This document shows positions 30,903 to 40,430 of a stretch of DNA of 64,000 nt, piece after piece (the first letter of the stretch is position 1; each line of letters opens with the position of its first letter). The position numbers were made by a program, and so were the translations under genes. Under the pieces are notes generated by a model. The model saw only the letters and a list, made by a program, of their open reading frames with translations, made no database searches and was not told where the DNA came from. The DNA is from Reinekea marinisedimentorum (GTDB lineage Bacteria > Pseudomonadota > Gammaproteobacteria > Pseudomonadales > Natronospirillaceae). The stretch covers positions 124,001 through 188,000 of the forward strand of contig NZ_SLZR01000009.1 in assembly GCF_004341165.1 (NCBI RefSeq), in the 5' to 3' direction.

Positions 30903-31852
30903 TGAAGCAGTGGTTGTCTCTGATATTATTTACCTTGCCGCTTAGCGGTTATGCCGCAGGTATAAATCAGTGCGTTAAACCTGATGGCAGTATGTACTTT
31001 TCAAACCTTCCGTGCCCTGAAAAAGCTGAACTTGTGAATACCATTAAGCCGGCTTCATCATCGGGAATCCGCGGTTCCATGTGTGCCGAACGTAATCAAG
31101 CAATCCGTGAAATTATCTGTGATAACAAATCGATCGAGCCTTATTTTACAGAACATAAGGAACTCTATAACGCACTATTGAGTTATGTTGGGAGCAAGAA
31201 AAATTACCGACTGGTGTCGTCTGCTGGCGTAGATGATAGTGGCGAAAAATGGAATGAAGAAAGGGATAAATGTAAAACGGAATCATGCGTAATCGGCTTT
31301 TACACTAGCCGCATCGATATACTGAAAAACCTGAAGAGGCAAAGCGTGGATCTGGATGCTGTTGCTGATTTGCCCGGCGTTTTAGCTCGTGCTTTACAGC
31401 ACAGGTATGGTGTTAGCAGCAGCGCCTGGCAGGTTCGCTATGCCAAGCGAATTCCAACCCGTATTAATGTGGTTGGCGATGCGCAATACAGCGAGATCAC
31501 CAGCCTAACAATACCTGGCCCGGTAACCGTGATTGTGGCTCTGGTTGAAGATTCGTTAATTACCGTTGACGGCCGGCAATCGGCACTGACGGGCACCATC
31601 AACGACTACCTGGGAGTGTATGCGGCATTAGATGATGCGGGTAACCTGATCGATAGCCATTACTTTGTTGGTAACCGCCTGAATGGCAATGGATTTCGAC
31701 CCTATGTGGATATCTCTTACGGCATGAGCGATTCGGTCTACGCCGGCCAGATGTACACCACCACGAGTGGTAAAGAACGGGCCGATACTCCCATTCGTTT
31801 GTCTTTGAATGAGCGTGGATTCAGCCATGTTTGGAAGCGTAAGGGAAGGTAA
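30902..31852 (+). CDS. Secreted Cys-rich protein with DUF4124-like start (paralogue B)
   Basis: 316 residues; signal peptide MKQWLSLILFTLPLSGYAAG, then INQCVKPDGSMYFSNLPCPE, the same opening as paralogue A. SMCAERNQAIREIICDNKSIEPYFTEHKELYNALL and ERDKCKTESCVIGFYTSRIDILKNL repeat its cysteine pattern. C-terminal 170 residues are beta-rich with no known motif. Coupled to the LRR-like gene upstream. The divergent arrangement of A with LRR-B suggests duplication and a shared task in the periplasm. Confidence 0.68.
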   Translation: MKQWLSLILFTLPLSGYAAGINQCVKPDGSMYFSNLPCPEKAELVNTIKPASSSGIRGSMCAERNQAIREIICDNKSIEPYFTEHKELYNALLSYVGSKKNYRLVSSAGVDDSGEKWNEERDKCKTESCVIGFYTSRIDILKNLKRQSVDLDAVADLPGVLARALQHRYGVSSSAWQVRYAKRIPTRINVVGDAQYSEITSLTIPGPVTVIVALVEDSLITVDGRQSALTGTINDYLGVYAALDDAGNLIDSHYFVGNRLNGNGFRPYVDISYGMSDSVYAGQMYTTTSGKERADTPIRLSLNERGFSHVWKRKGR

Positions 31853-31933
31853 ATAACGGCATTGAAAAAGTCTGCGGCCTTCTGTGCTTCGCTGTTAAAC
31901 TGATGCTATCTCATTCAACATTTGGATCACAGC

Positions 31934-32881
31934 ATGTCTGATTTTCTGGTTTACCAATGGGATTTTTCTGCGACAGCACCGCAGCCGTGCGCTGTGCAGA
32001 GCGTGCCGCCATCTGTCACCGCCGGCCACTGGTACCACTGCCACCGCGAAGCCGAGGGCCTGTACGAGTGGCTGCTGGCCAACCGTGTTTCGCATGCGGC
32101 GATCAACAGTTTGCTGGATAAAGATACCCGCCCTAACTTTGAGTTGATCAACGATGATCAGTGGGTGTTGATTCTGCGCGGCCTGAACCTGAACGAAAAT
32201 GCCAACCCGGAAGATATGCTCAGCTTGCGTATTTTGTATCTCAACGGGGCGCTGATTTCGGTGCGCAAAACGCCGTCCAGTACCATCGAGGCGCTGCAGC
32301 GCTCGCTACAGGATAAAACCGGGCCGGCGGATATCAAGTCGTTGCTGCTGGCGATGGTGAATGGCCTGAACCGCAACATCGATAACTTCCTGCAAAGTCA
32401 GGAAGAGCTGATTGAAACCTTTGACGATGAAAGCGAGCTGACGCAGGAGATGATGCAAACCCATAAGGCGCTGCTGAAGATTAAGCGTTTTATTAAGCCG
32501 CAGCAGTATGCGCTGTCAGATCTGTACGAGGCCGAGGTGCCTTCGCTGGCGCAAGCCAGTATTCACCTTCGGCAGTCGCTGAATACCATTACCCGCATCA
32601 ACGAAACGCTCGATTTCTACCTAACGCATCTGGATATCATCAAGGGCGAGTTACGCCAGTTTCATGCTGAAAAGATGAACCAGAACACCTACCTGTTTTC
32701 GGTGATCGCGGCCATCTTTTTGCCGACCAGTTTTTTAACCGGCTTGCTGGGGGTGAATGTGGGCGGTATTCCGGGCGCCGATTCGCCCATTGCATTTGGC
32801 CTGTTTTGCCTGGGGCTGGTGTTCATTTTTGGTTTCGAAATCTGGTTTTTGCGTAAGCTGCGCATGTTCGATAAGGAGTAA
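31934..32881 (+). CDS. zntB: ZntB-type CorA-family zinc/divalent cation transporter
   Basis: 315 residues from the ATG at 31934 (an in-frame TTG lies at 31922). Long soluble N-terminal funnel domain, then two C-terminal transmembrane helices. The pore motif is GVNVGGIPG (GxN with the ZntB-type following GGIPG), in FLTGLLGVNVGGIPGADSP. NTYLFSVIAAIFLPTSFLTGL is the first helix. ZntB members transport Zn2+, by recent evidence inward and proton-coupled in E. coli. Single gene with no neighbour of related function. Confidence 0.9.
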   Translation: MSDFLVYQWDFSATAPQPCAVQSVPPSVTAGHWYHCHREAEGLYEWLLANRVSHAAINSLLDKDTRPNFELINDDQWVLILRGLNLNENANPEDMLSLRILYLNGALISVRKTPSSTIEALQRSLQDKTGPADIKSLLLAMVNGLNRNIDNFLQSQEELIETFDDESELTQEMMQTHKALLKIKRFIKPQQYALSDLYEAEVPSLAQASIHLRQSLNTITRINETLDFYLTHLDIIKGELRQFHAEKMNQNTYLFSVIAAIFLPTSFLTGLLGVNVGGIPGADSPIAFGLFCLGLVFIFGFEIWFLRKLRMFDKE

Positions 32882-33023
32882 AATAAGAGTCCGTATAAGC
32901 GGGCTGACACTGTCAAATGCGGTAAAAGAGCGGCTCAGCATCCGGTAAGGTGTGAACGGCTTCACGGGCATTACTGTGCAGCCGGTTAGGATGCCTGCAA
33001 CCTAACGCCAAAAGGACACACCC

Positions 33024-33527
33024 ATGACTCAATCGACTCCGTTACCGCTGTCGCAACCCAACGAAGCCGAGCAGCCATTCAGTATTTCCAGTCTCTTTGC
33101 CAATGCCTTTACGCTGATCTTTTTTGCCATGTCGGCCATTGTGATGTGCTCGTCCATTATCACTGCCTTGATCAGTTTTATTAGCACGCAGGATTTCACC
33201 CAGCTCACCATTCAGGTGGTGAACGGCGGCATTATTGGCATGGCGCTGTTTGAACTGGCCACGGTTATTGCGGCGGAGTATGGCCGCGAACGCAGCCACG
33301 ATGTTATCACCATGATGAAGCGCACCATGCCGCGTTTTATTGGTACGGTGGTTATTGCGTTATCGCTGGAAGGCCTGATGATGGTCATTAAATACAGCCA
33401 GTTGGATCTGGCCGGCAACCTCTATTATCCGGTGGCCATTATTATCAGCGCGGCCTGTTTGCTGGTGGCGCTGGGCCTGTTTATCCGCTTTGCGCAAAGC
33501 CCGAAAACCGCTGTCCACTCTGCGTAA
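33024..33527 (+). CDS. Four-helix membrane protein of unknown function (167 aa)
   Basis: Four hydrophobic spans near residues 22-55, 64-88, 104-127 and 135-157, with a conserved-looking polar segment VIAAEYGRERSHDVITMMKRTMPRFIGT between spans 2 and 3. AAAAGGACACACCC before the ATG supplies a Shine-Dalgarno (AAAGGA). No family recognised. It is monocistronic, ended by a hairpin at 33586-33607. Confidence 0.65.
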   Translation: MTQSTPLPLSQPNEAEQPFSISSLFANAFTLIFFAMSAIVMCSSIITALISFISTQDFTQLTIQVVNGGIIGMALFELATVIAAEYGRERSHDVITMMKRTMPRFIGTVVIALSLEGLMMVIKYSQLDLAGNLYYPVAIIISAACLLVALGLFIRFAQSPKTAVHSA

Positions 33528-33585
33528 CACCCGGCCTGAAAATTTCTGAAAATAAATTTCAAAAGCCTATTTTAAATAGCGCGCC

Positions 33586-33607
33586 AAGCCCCATAATGCT
33601 GGGGCTT
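33586..33607 (+). terminator. Hairpin after the four-helix membrane protein gene
   Basis: AAGCCCC / GGGGCTT stem (7 bp, 8-base loop) followed by TCCTTCTGCTT. A second small stem TAGGCA-TTCC-TGCCTA follows at 33618-33633. Likely transcription end. Confidence 0.55.
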
Positions 33608-33752
33608 TCCTTCTGCTTAGGCATTCCTGCCTAACTGATGTTTTAACGGTATTTTTTGAATAACCCGTCGCCATTTTTGGTTCCGGGTTTTCATGCTGCG
33701 CGGTTAAAAAAGCAGCCGGCTGCGTTCAGCAGTTTTGCGACGTCTGGCTTAA

Positions 33753-34014
33753 GGGCACCTCTAATAACTCTGATATGTCTCTGCGGAGTCTAAAAAGCTC
33801 AGCGGCAAGGCGACGATGAAAAATCATAGTTATTCTATCTTTTGAAATCGTCAACGCAGTCGGTGGGCTTTTTAGGCCCGCCCTTTGGGGCCTTCAGGAA
33901 AAACATCTGTCGTTGTTGCGATTCTTGCGAAGGTCTCGACATTCGCTGCGAACCGCGCCTAGTCAGCTGTTTTTCCTGAAGGCCAGAGATATATCAGAGT
34001 TATTAGAGGTGCCC
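33753..34014. mobile_element. MITE-like element, about 262 bp, with 31-bp terminal inverted repeats
   Basis: Ends begin GGGCACCTCTAATAACTCTG (33753) and its reverse complement closes at 34014; 30 of 31 terminal bases match. TTAA stands on both sides (33749-33752, 34015-34018), a likely target duplication. A second inverted pair inside (33889-33905 with 33968-33984, 17 bp) makes it foldable. No transposase is encoded. It lies 61 bases before the RMD1-family ATG and may supply or disturb its promoter. The rest of 33528-34075 holds no gene. Confidence 0.85.
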
Positions 34015-34075
34015 TTAAATGTTTGTAACAATATTTTGCAAGGGCATTATGCAGATGTGCCCAGGAGCCTTATTT

Positions 34076-34873
34076 ATGTCAGTTCAATCTTCGGCGGCGA
34101 CGAAACCGATCACCATCGCTTTGCTGGGTGCCCGTTTAAACCCTGAATGCGGCGCCGAGTTTTTAGTGCCGCAATTGCAGGCAACCCGCAACCGGGATGC
34201 CTTTTTAATTACCCTGGAAAGCGGCCTGGTATGGCTGTTTGATTACGGCGTGCTGGTGGGGTGGGGCGTTAGCGAAGCCGATCGTCAGGCGCTTTGTGCC
34301 AAGCTGGAGCCGTGGGTGAAAGACCCGGTCAACCGCCCGCTGATGGAGCAGTATTCCTACAGCGTGGATATCGCTCAGCCGGTACGTGTTCACCACGATA
34401 TGCTGATGGTGCCCGATGAGCAGCCGCTGCGGCTGTTGGGCTTAAGCCATGCCTTTGCGCAATCGGCCAAGCTGATCTTCTTTGAAGAAAAGGCACTGTC
34501 GGTTATTGAAAGCAACGCCTACATCTCTAAAGAGCTGGCGCGAACCGGCAAGGTGGTGCTGAAGCGTCGTCAGCTTTCCAAGTTGCGCGGTGTACTGTTT
34601 GATACCAGCAGTGATATTTCTCTGAACTTCAACCTGCTGGATACGCCGGAGTTCTTCTGGGATTACCCAGAGCTGGAAGAAGACTATTTGAAGCTGGCCC
34701 GTTATCTGGATTTACACCCCAGAATTGAAATTCTGAACCGCAAGATCAGCACCATTCACGAGCTGCTGGAAATGCTGGTGGCCGAGGGTTATCACAAGCA
34801 CTCGGCGTTTCTGGAATGGATTATTATCTGGCTGATTGCGGTCGATATCCTGATCTATTTCATCCCTAAATAA
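34076..34873 (+). CDS. RMD1/YagE (DUF155) family protein
   Basis: 265 residues from the ATG at 34076, with AGGAG eight bases upstream; the open frame begins earlier at 34019 inside the insertion junction. The DUF155 features are: ITLESGLVWLFDYGVLVGWGVSE near the N-terminus, a middle helical region YISKELARTGKVVLKRRQLSKLRG, FFWDYPELEEDYLKLARYLDLHPRIEILNRKI, and a C-terminal single transmembrane helix FLEWIIIWLIAVDILIYFI. In yeast, relatives act in mitochondria; bacterial function is unknown. Single gene, MITE immediately upstream. Confidence 0.85.
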   Translation: MSVQSSAATKPITIALLGARLNPECGAEFLVPQLQATRNRDAFLITLESGLVWLFDYGVLVGWGVSEADRQALCAKLEPWVKDPVNRPLMEQYSYSVDIAQPVRVHHDMLMVPDEQPLRLLGLSHAFAQSAKLIFFEEKALSVIESNAYISKELARTGKVVLKRRQLSKLRGVLFDTSSDISLNFNLLDTPEFFWDYPELEEDYLKLARYLDLHPRIEILNRKISTIHELLEMLVAEGYHKHSAFLEWIIIWLIAVDILIYFIPK

Positions 34874-34938
34874 CGCAAAAAGGTCCGGTTTTTACGCCGG
34901 GCTTAGACTGCTGACAAAGTCACCACAGTCCTCAAGAC

Positions 34939-35041
34939 GATGAAAAGGTAGCTCCTAAATAGACGTCGAAAACATGGATGTTTTCGTCGAGCGTATCAGG
35001 ACGATACTTGCAGCGGTCTATTTAGGAGCTACCTTTTCATC
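34939..35041. repeat. Double-hairpin palindromic repeat, copy A
   Basis: A perfect 26-bp inverted repeat (34939-34964, 35016-35041) encloses two small hairpins, CGAAAACA-TGGA-TGTTTTCG and GTATC-AGGAC-GATAC. It lies between two convergent genes. Copy B at 57611-57700 has the same plan with different arm sequence and shares the inner CGTCGAGCGT. Confidence 0.85.
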
Positions 35042-35063
35042 TTCTCTGAGTTTACTCAGTCAA

Positions 35064-36182
35064 TCAGCGCACGTAGCGCTGCTCAACAAACGGCATCTTG
35101 CTGACGGTCATCGCAATCTTTTTACCACGCACTTCAGCAAACACCTCAGTGCCAACTTCGTGCTCGCCAAAATTCACATAAGCCATTGAGATGCTCTTTT
35201 CACAGCTGGGGCCAAAGGTACCACTGGTCACTACACCAATGGGCTTATCGCTGGCATCGAACAGCTGAGTGCCTTCACGCACCGGCGCGCGCGTGCTGCC
35301 AATCAGGCCAACGCGTTTTTTCGCCGGGCGCTTTTCGGCCAGCGCCTTCAGCACCGGCTCTGCACCCATGAAGCCGCCGGCACGCTCACCGTCGGCACGG
35401 CGCGCTTTGGATATCGCCCAAATCAGGCTGGCACTCACCGGGTCGGTTTCGGCATTCATATCGTGACCATACAGGCACAGGCCGCTTTCCAGGCGCAGTG
35501 AATCGCGCGCACCCAGGCCAATCAATTCGCACTGTTCATGGCTGAGCAGTTCACTTGCCAGTGCTACGGCCTTGGCAGCGGGTACGGAAATTTCGTAACC
35601 ATCTTCACCGGTATAGCCGGAGCGGGAAACACGGCAGGTTTCGCCCAGCAACGTCAGCTCGACGTTATCCATAAACTTCAGTTCGGCCACGGCAGGGTTC
35701 AGCGTTGCCAGTACATCAACAGCGGCCGGGCCCTGTAAGGCCAACAGGGCATGGTCGGCCATTTCCTGCAGTTCCAGGCCTTCCGGCAGGTGCGCGCGAA
35801 TGTGTGCGGCATCTTCAACCTTGCAGGCTGCGTTCACCACCAGGTAGTGGTAGCTGCCGGCGTTGGTGACCATTAGGTCGTCGAGAATGCCGCCCTGTTC
35901 GTTCAGCAGCAGTGCATAGCGTTGCTTGCCTTCGGGCAGGTCGATAACGTCGATCGGCAGTAACTGTTCCAGTGCCTGCGCACCGTTGCTGCCGACCAGC
36001 TTAAACTGGCCCATGTGGCTGACATCAAACAACCCAGCCTTGGCGCGGGTGTGCAGGTGTTCCTGTTTAACGCCCAGCGGGTATTGCACCGGCATGTCGT
36101 AACCGGCGAACGGTACCATGCGCGCGCCGTTTTCAATGTGGAAGCTGTGCAGCGGGGTTTTCAGCAGATGGGTATCGGTCAT
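35064..36182 (-). CDS. gcvT: Aminomethyltransferase GcvT (glycine cleavage T protein)
   Basis: Transfers the methylene group from the GcvH aminomethyl-lipoyl arm to tetrahydrofolate and releases ammonia. 372 residues from the ATG at 36182 (AGGA nine bases before); the upstream in-frame ATG at 36251 falls inside a palindromic operator. Motifs: MVPFAGYDMPVQYPLG, AGLFDVSHMGQ, RSGYTGEDGYEISVP, GLGARDSLRLESGLCLYGHD, and PSCEKSISMAYV. The gene is separate from gcvH-gcvP and faces the other way, with the XRE-cupin regulator between. Confidence 0.96.
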   Translation of the reverse strand: MTDTHLLKTPLHSFHIENGARMVPFAGYDMPVQYPLGVKQEHLHTRAKAGLFDVSHMGQFKLVGSNGAQALEQLLPIDVIDLPEGKQRYALLLNEQGGILDDLMVTNAGSYHYLVVNAACKVEDAAHIRAHLPEGLELQEMADHALLALQGPAAVDVLATLNPAVAELKFMDNVELTLLGETCRVSRSGYTGEDGYEISVPAAKAVALASELLSHEQCELIGLGARDSLRLESGLCLYGHDMNAETDPVSASLIWAISKARRADGERAGGFMGAEPVLKALAEKRPAKKRVGLIGSTRAPVREGTQLFDASDKPIGVVTSGTFGPSCEKSISMAYVNFGEHEVGTEVFAEVRGKKIAMTVSKMPFVEQRYVR

Positions 36183-36241
36183 GTTGAGCAATCCTGTAAG
36201 CATGGGCGAAAAAGTTGCGACAATATTGCATAAGGTGACGG

Positions 36242-36261
36242 AAGTTTCCAATAGGAAACTT
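36242..36261. promoter_or_regulatory. Palindromic operator upstream of gcvT
   Basis: AAGTTTCC-AATA-GGAAACTT, two perfect 8-bp arms, about 60 bases before the gcvT start. The GTTTCC...GGAAAC core recurs at 37002-37017 before gcvH. The intervening XRE-cupin protein is the natural candidate to bind both; that is inference. Confidence 0.75.
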
Positions 36262-36285
36262 GGGTAATGGCTAAATTGCCGCTTG

Positions 36286-36921
36286 TTAGGCCGTTACCCA
36301 CAGTACTTCGGCATCCTGCTCGCTCAGGCTCACCAGCGCGTGGCCCATGGTGCAGTCGTAATACGCCGAGTCGCCGGTGCTCAGCGCCACCGGTTCGTAA
36401 AACTCGGTATACAGCATCACCTCGCCGCTGAGCACGTACAGAAATTCCTCACCGCCATGCCGCACCCACTGGCCAAACTCATCAATCGAGCGGGCATGAA
36501 CGCGGGTTTTAAAGGGGATCATCTTCTTCTGCGAAAGCTGCGTGGCATGCAGCTCGTGGTCGTAGGTTTTGGTGGGGTGCGGCTCGGCCTGGCCGGCCCG
36601 GGTAATGTCGCGGCGGCCGCCACCGGTCTGCTCCGGCTCTGGTTGGGTGAACAGTTGGGGAATATTAATGCCCAGCCCGGCCACCAGTTTCGAAACCACG
36701 GCAAAGGTCGGTGAAACCTGTTCGTTTTCTATCTTGGAAAGGGTAGAGCGTGCCAGCCCTGCGCGTTGGGCGGCTTCTTCCAGCGTCAGGTTCTGGCTAA
36801 GGCGCAATGCCTTCACCCGCTCACCCAGCTTCAATGGTTCAACTAGGGCTTCGCTGCCGGCCTTTTTATTGATTTGCAGCGTTTGTTTCTGGTCGTTTAA
36901 AAAACTCGGTGAATCTGCCAT
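36286..36921 (-). CDS. XRE-family regulator with cupin domain (likely glycine cleavage regulator)
   Basis: 211 residues. Helix-turn-helix at about 34-88 (LGERVKALRLSQNLTLEEAAQRAGLARSTLSKIENEQVSP), C-terminal cupin at 135-211 (RHGGEEFLYVLSGEVMLYTEFYEPVALSTGDSAYYDCTMGHAL), a possible small-molecule pocket. The gene sits between gcvT and divergent gcvH. Matching GTTTCC palindromes lie in front of gcvT and in front of gcvH/its own start, so it probably senses glycine or a C1 metabolite and controls the whole system. Related XRE-cupin genes are known beside glycine betaine/glycine genes in other bacteria. Confidence 0.88.
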   Translation of the reverse strand: MADSPSFLNDQKQTLQINKKAGSEALVEPLKLGERVKALRLSQNLTLEEAAQRAGLARSTLSKIENEQVSPTFAVVSKLVAGLGINIPQLFTQPEPEQTGGGRRDITRAGQAEPHPTKTYDHELHATQLSQKKMIPFKTRVHARSIDEFGQWVRHGGEEFLYVLSGEVMLYTEFYEPVALSTGDSAYYDCTMGHALVSLSEQDAEVLWVTA

Positions 36922-37001
36922 AGAGCTCGTCAGTTCTGATTATTAGACGCCGGAGTATTGCACAGTTCTTTTAAGTCATAAAAGATCGCTTATGAATATA
37001 T

Positions 37002-37017
37002 GTTTCCTATAGGAAAC
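37002..37017. promoter_or_regulatory. Palindromic operator upstream of gcvH
   Basis: GTTTCCTATAGGAAAC, a perfect 16-bp palindrome, in the 159-base region between the regulator and gcvH. A weaker similar site TTGCATAGGCAA follows at 37024-37035. Confidence 0.78.
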
Positions 37018-37080
37018 TTTTGCTTGCATAGGCAACTTTTGGTTGCTAATTTCTCGACCAATTTCGAATGAGGGTGAGTT

Positions 37081-37467
37081 ATGTCTGAAGTAATCGAAAA
37101 ATTGCTGTATTCCGAAAGCCACGAATGGGTTCGCCGCGAAGCCGATGGCACCGTTACCGTGGGCCTTTCCGATCACGCGCAAAAGGCGCTGGGTGATGTT
37201 GTTTATGTAGAGCTGCCGGAAGTTGGCAGCGAAGTGAATATGCAGGATGAAGTCGCCCTGGTGGAATCCGTTAAGGCGGCTTCCGATGTGTACACGCCCA
37301 TCAGCGGTGAAGTACTGGCCATTAATGATGTACTGGCAGACGAGCCACAAATTATCAACGAAAGCTGCTACGACAATGGCTGGCTGTTCAAGCTGAAGCC
37401 GGCCGATGAAGCCGAGCTGGATTCACTGCTGAGCGCGGCCGCCTACGCTGAGCAAACAGAGGAATAA
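37081..37467 (+). CDS. gcvH: Glycine cleavage system H protein
   Basis: Lipoyl carrier of the glycine cleavage complex, 128 residues. The lipoylated lysine is Lys65 in [46 protein letters not shown] and [14 protein letters not shown] are the conserved strands. GAGGGTGAGTT before the ATG gives a ribosome site. Followed 4 bases later by gcvP in one operon, with the palindromic operator upstream. Confidence 0.97.
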   Translation: MSEVIEKLLYSESHEWVRREADGTVTVGLSDHAQKALGDVVYVELPEVGSEVNMQDEVALVESVKAASDVYTPISGEVLAINDVLADEPQIINESCYDNGWLFKLKPADEAELDSLLSAAAYAEQTEE

Positions 37468-37471
37468 ACCC

Positions 37472-40327
37472 ATGAATGCCAAGGCTGATCTGTTAAGCGC
37501 AGTGCGCAAACACAACTCGCAATTCAGTCAACGTCACATCGGTTTGGCCGATGCGGATGTACAGTCCATGCTGCAAACCATTGGTTGCGCCAGCGTGGAT
37601 GCGTTGATTGAACAGACCATTCCCGAGTCTATTCGACTTGCCGAAGCGCCCGATATTGGCGTTGGGCTTTCCGAGGTCGATGCGCTGGATCAGCTGCGCA
37701 CGCTTGCCAGCCACAATAAGGTGCTGACATCACTGATCGGCCAGGGCTATTACAATACCCATGTGCCTAATGTGATTGCCCGCAATGTGCTGGAAAACCC
37801 CGGCTGGTACACCGCCTACACGCCTTATCAGCCTGAAATCTCGCAGGGTCGGCTGGAGGCGTTGCTGAACTATCAGCAGATGGTGATGGATTTAACCGGC
37901 ATGAGCATTGCCAACGCCTCGCTGCTCGATGAAGCCACCGCCGCTGCCGAAGCCATGATGCTCTGCAAGCGCGGCAATCGTAAGAATAAATCGTCGGTAT
38001 TTTTTGTTGCCGACGATGTGCACCCGCAAACACTGGCGGTGTTAACCACGCGCGCCAAAACGCTGGGCATCACTCTGGCGGTGCAGCCGCTGCAGGCGTT
38101 TGACCAGCACCCATACTTCGGTGCATTGCTGCAATACCCCAATACTCAGGGCGAAGTTGTGGATATCGCCAGCCTGATCAGCCGCGCGCACGAAAAAGAT
38201 TGCCTGGTGGCGGTCGGTGCCGATCTGCTGGCATTAACGCTGCTGGAAGCGCCCGGTGAGTTCGGTGCCGACATCGTCTTCGGCAGCGCACAACGCTTTG
38301 GTGTGCCGATGGGCTTTGGTGGCCCGCACGCGGCCTTCTTTGCCTGCCGTGATGATTTAAAACGGCAGATGCCCGGCCGGGTGATCGGGGTTTCCAAAGA
38401 TACCAACAACCGCCCGGCGCTGCGCATGGCCATGCAAACGCGTGAACAGCACATCCGCCGCGAGAAGGCGACCTCGAACATCTGTACCGCGCAGGCACTG
38501 CTGGCCAACATGGCCGGCTTTTATGCGGTGTATCACGGCCCCGATGGCCTGCAGGAAATCGCCCGCCGCGTGCATCGCTTCACCGGCATCTTCGCCGGCG
38601 CGCTGGCCGAACAGGGCATCGCCTGCAACAGCAGCTACTTTGATACGCTGCGCTTTGCCAACGCCCAGGGCTTTGCTGAGGCGCTGCTGGCCGCCGGTTA
38701 CAACGTGCGCCGCTACGATAACGGCGATGTTGGCGTCAGCTTCGATGAAACCACCACCGAGCAGGATGTCGCCACGCTGCTGTTTGCCCTTGGCTGCAGC
38801 GAGCAGGCGGTCGAAGCCGCACTGGCGGCACAACCGGTTTCCGCTATTCCGCAGCCGTATCAGCGCCAAACCCCCTTCCTGCAAAATGAGGTTTTCCACA
38901 ACTACCGCAGCGAAACGCAAATGCTGCGCTACCTGAAGCAGCTGGAAAACAAAGATTACTCGTTGACGCACGGCATGATTCCACTCGGCTCCTGCACCAT
39001 GAAGCTGAACGCCACGGCAGAGATGATTCCGGTTTCCTGGCCGGAATTTGCCAATATGCACCCGTTTGCGCCGCAGGATCAGACGCTGGGTTATCAGCAG
39101 ATCTTCCGCGATTTAACCGCGCAGCTGGCCGGGGTAACCGGCTACGATGCGGTTTCTCTGCAACCGAACTCCGGTGCGCAGGGGGAGTACGCCGGCCTGC
39201 TGGCCATTGCCCGCTACCATGAAGCGCGTGGCGAGGGCGATCGCAACATCTGTTTGATCCCGGCTTCTGCACATGGCACCAACCCGGCCTCGGCGGCGTT
39301 GCTGAACATGAAGATTGTGGTGGTGAAGTGCGACGACAGCGGCAATGTCGATATGACCGATTTCCGCGCCAAGGCCGAAAAAGCCGGTGCGCAACTGGCG
39401 GCCTGCATGATTACCTACCCGTCAACGCATGGCGTGTTTGAAACGCAGGTGCGTGAGCTGTGTAACATCGTGCATGAGTTTGGCGGCCAGGTGTATCTGG
39501 ATGGCGCCAACATGAACGCGCAGGTGGGCTTCACCAGCCCCGGCTTTATCGGGGCCGATGTTTCGCACCTGAACCTGCACAAAACCTTTGCCATTCCGCA
39601 TGGCGGCGGTGGCCCGGGTATGGGCCCGATCGGCGTGAAGGCGCATTTGGCCGAGTTTTTACCGGGCGACAGCCAAAGCAGCGAGGGCGCGCCGGTTTCG
39701 GCAGCCAGCTTCGGCAGTGCCAGCATTCTGCCGATCTCGTGGATGTATCTGCGCATGCTCGGCAGCGAGGGCATTCGCCAGTCCACCGCGGCGGCGATTC
39801 TCAGCGCCAACTATCTGGCCGATGCCCTGGCAGACGATTTTGAAGTGCTCTACCGCGGCGAACATGGCCGTGTGGCGCACGAATGCATCATTGATCTGCG
39901 GCCGTTCAAAGCCAGCTGTGGCATCAGTGAAGAAGACGTGGCCAAACGCCTGATGGATTACGGCTTCCATGCGCCGACCATGAGCTTCCCGGTACCGGGC
40001 ACGCTGATGATCGAGCCGACGGAATCGGAAGATTTAGCCGAGCTGAACCGCTTTGTGGCCGCGATGAAATCGATTCGCAAAGAAATTGCCGATGTCGAAA
40101 GTGGTCTGCTCAGTGCGGAAGCCAGCCCGTTGCGCCATGCACCCCATACCACGCTGGATCTGACCGGAGCATGGAACCGGGCCTACAGCCGCGAGCAGGG
40201 TGTCTTCCCGCTGCCGTCGCTGGTGGCCAATAAGTTCTGGCCGGCGATGAACCGCATCGATAACGTCTATGGCGACCGCAATCTGATCTGTTCGTGCGTG
40301 CCGCTCAGTGAGTACCTGAGCGACTAA
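37472..40327 (+). CDS. gcvP: Glycine dehydrogenase (decarboxylating), GcvP
   Basis: PLP enzyme that decarboxylates glycine and passes the aminomethyl group to lipoyl-GcvH. 951 residues, the long single-chain form common in proteobacteria and eukaryotes. The N-terminus has [14 protein letters not shown]; the PLP lysine is about residue 704 in [21 protein letters not shown]; other motifs are [31 protein letters not shown], and [14 protein letters not shown]. It is translationally close to gcvH. Together with GcvT at 35.1-36.2 kb and an unlinked lipoamide dehydrogenase this makes a complete glycine cleavage system. Confidence 0.97.
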   Translation: MNAKADLLSAVRKHNSQFSQRHIGLADADVQSMLQTIGCASVDALIEQTIPESIRLAEAPDIGVGLSEVDALDQLRTLASHNKVLTSLIGQGYYNTHVPNVIARNVLENPGWYTAYTPYQPEISQGRLEALLNYQQMVMDLTGMSIANASLLDEATAAAEAMMLCKRGNRKNKSSVFFVADDVHPQTLAVLTTRAKTLGITLAVQPLQAFDQHPYFGALLQYPNTQGEVVDIASLISRAHEKDCLVAVGADLLALTLLEAPGEFGADIVFGSAQRFGVPMGFGGPHAAFFACRDDLKRQMPGRVIGVSKDTNNRPALRMAMQTREQHIRREKATSNICTAQALLANMAGFYAVYHGPDGLQEIARRVHRFTGIFAGALAEQGIACNSSYFDTLRFANAQGFAEALLAAGYNVRRYDNGDVGVSFDETTTEQDVATLLFALGCSEQAVEAALAAQPVSAIPQPYQRQTPFLQNEVFHNYRSETQMLRYLKQLENKDYSLTHGMIPLGSCTMKLNATAEMIPVSWPEFANMHPFAPQDQTLGYQQIFRDLTAQLAGVTGYDAVSLQPNSGAQGEYAGLLAIARYHEARGEGDRNICLIPASAHGTNPASAALLNMKIVVVKCDDSGNVDMTDFRAKAEKAGAQLAACMITYPSTHGVFETQVRELCNIVHEFGGQVYLDGANMNAQVGFTSPGFIGADVSHLNLHKTFAIPHGGGGPGMGPIGVKAHLAEFLPGDSQSSEGAPVSAASFGSASILPISWMYLRMLGSEGIRQSTAAAILSANYLADALADDFEVLYRGEHGRVAHECIIDLRPFKASCGISEEDVAKRLMDYGFHAPTMSFPVPGTLMIEPTESEDLAELNRFVAAMKSIRKEIADVESGLLSAEASPLRHAPHTTLDLTGAWNRAYSREQGVFPLPSLVANKFWPAMNRIDNVYGDRNLICSCVPLSEYLSD

Positions 40328-40430
40328 ACATTTAAACGGAGTTAGAAACTCAGCGATTGCACCACCTGAAATGAAAATCCGCGCCAATTCCGTTAGGCTG
40401 TGCGCGAATTTTTTACCAGATGGACAATTA

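Noticed and set aside
33913-34146. Open frame of 77 residues over the MITE end
   Set aside because: It spans the element and the following gene in another frame and shares nothing with a protein family.
36937-37080. Possible glycine riboswitch before gcvH
   Set aside because: The region is short, lacks the tandem aptamer motifs and is better explained by palindromic operators and the XRE-cupin gene.
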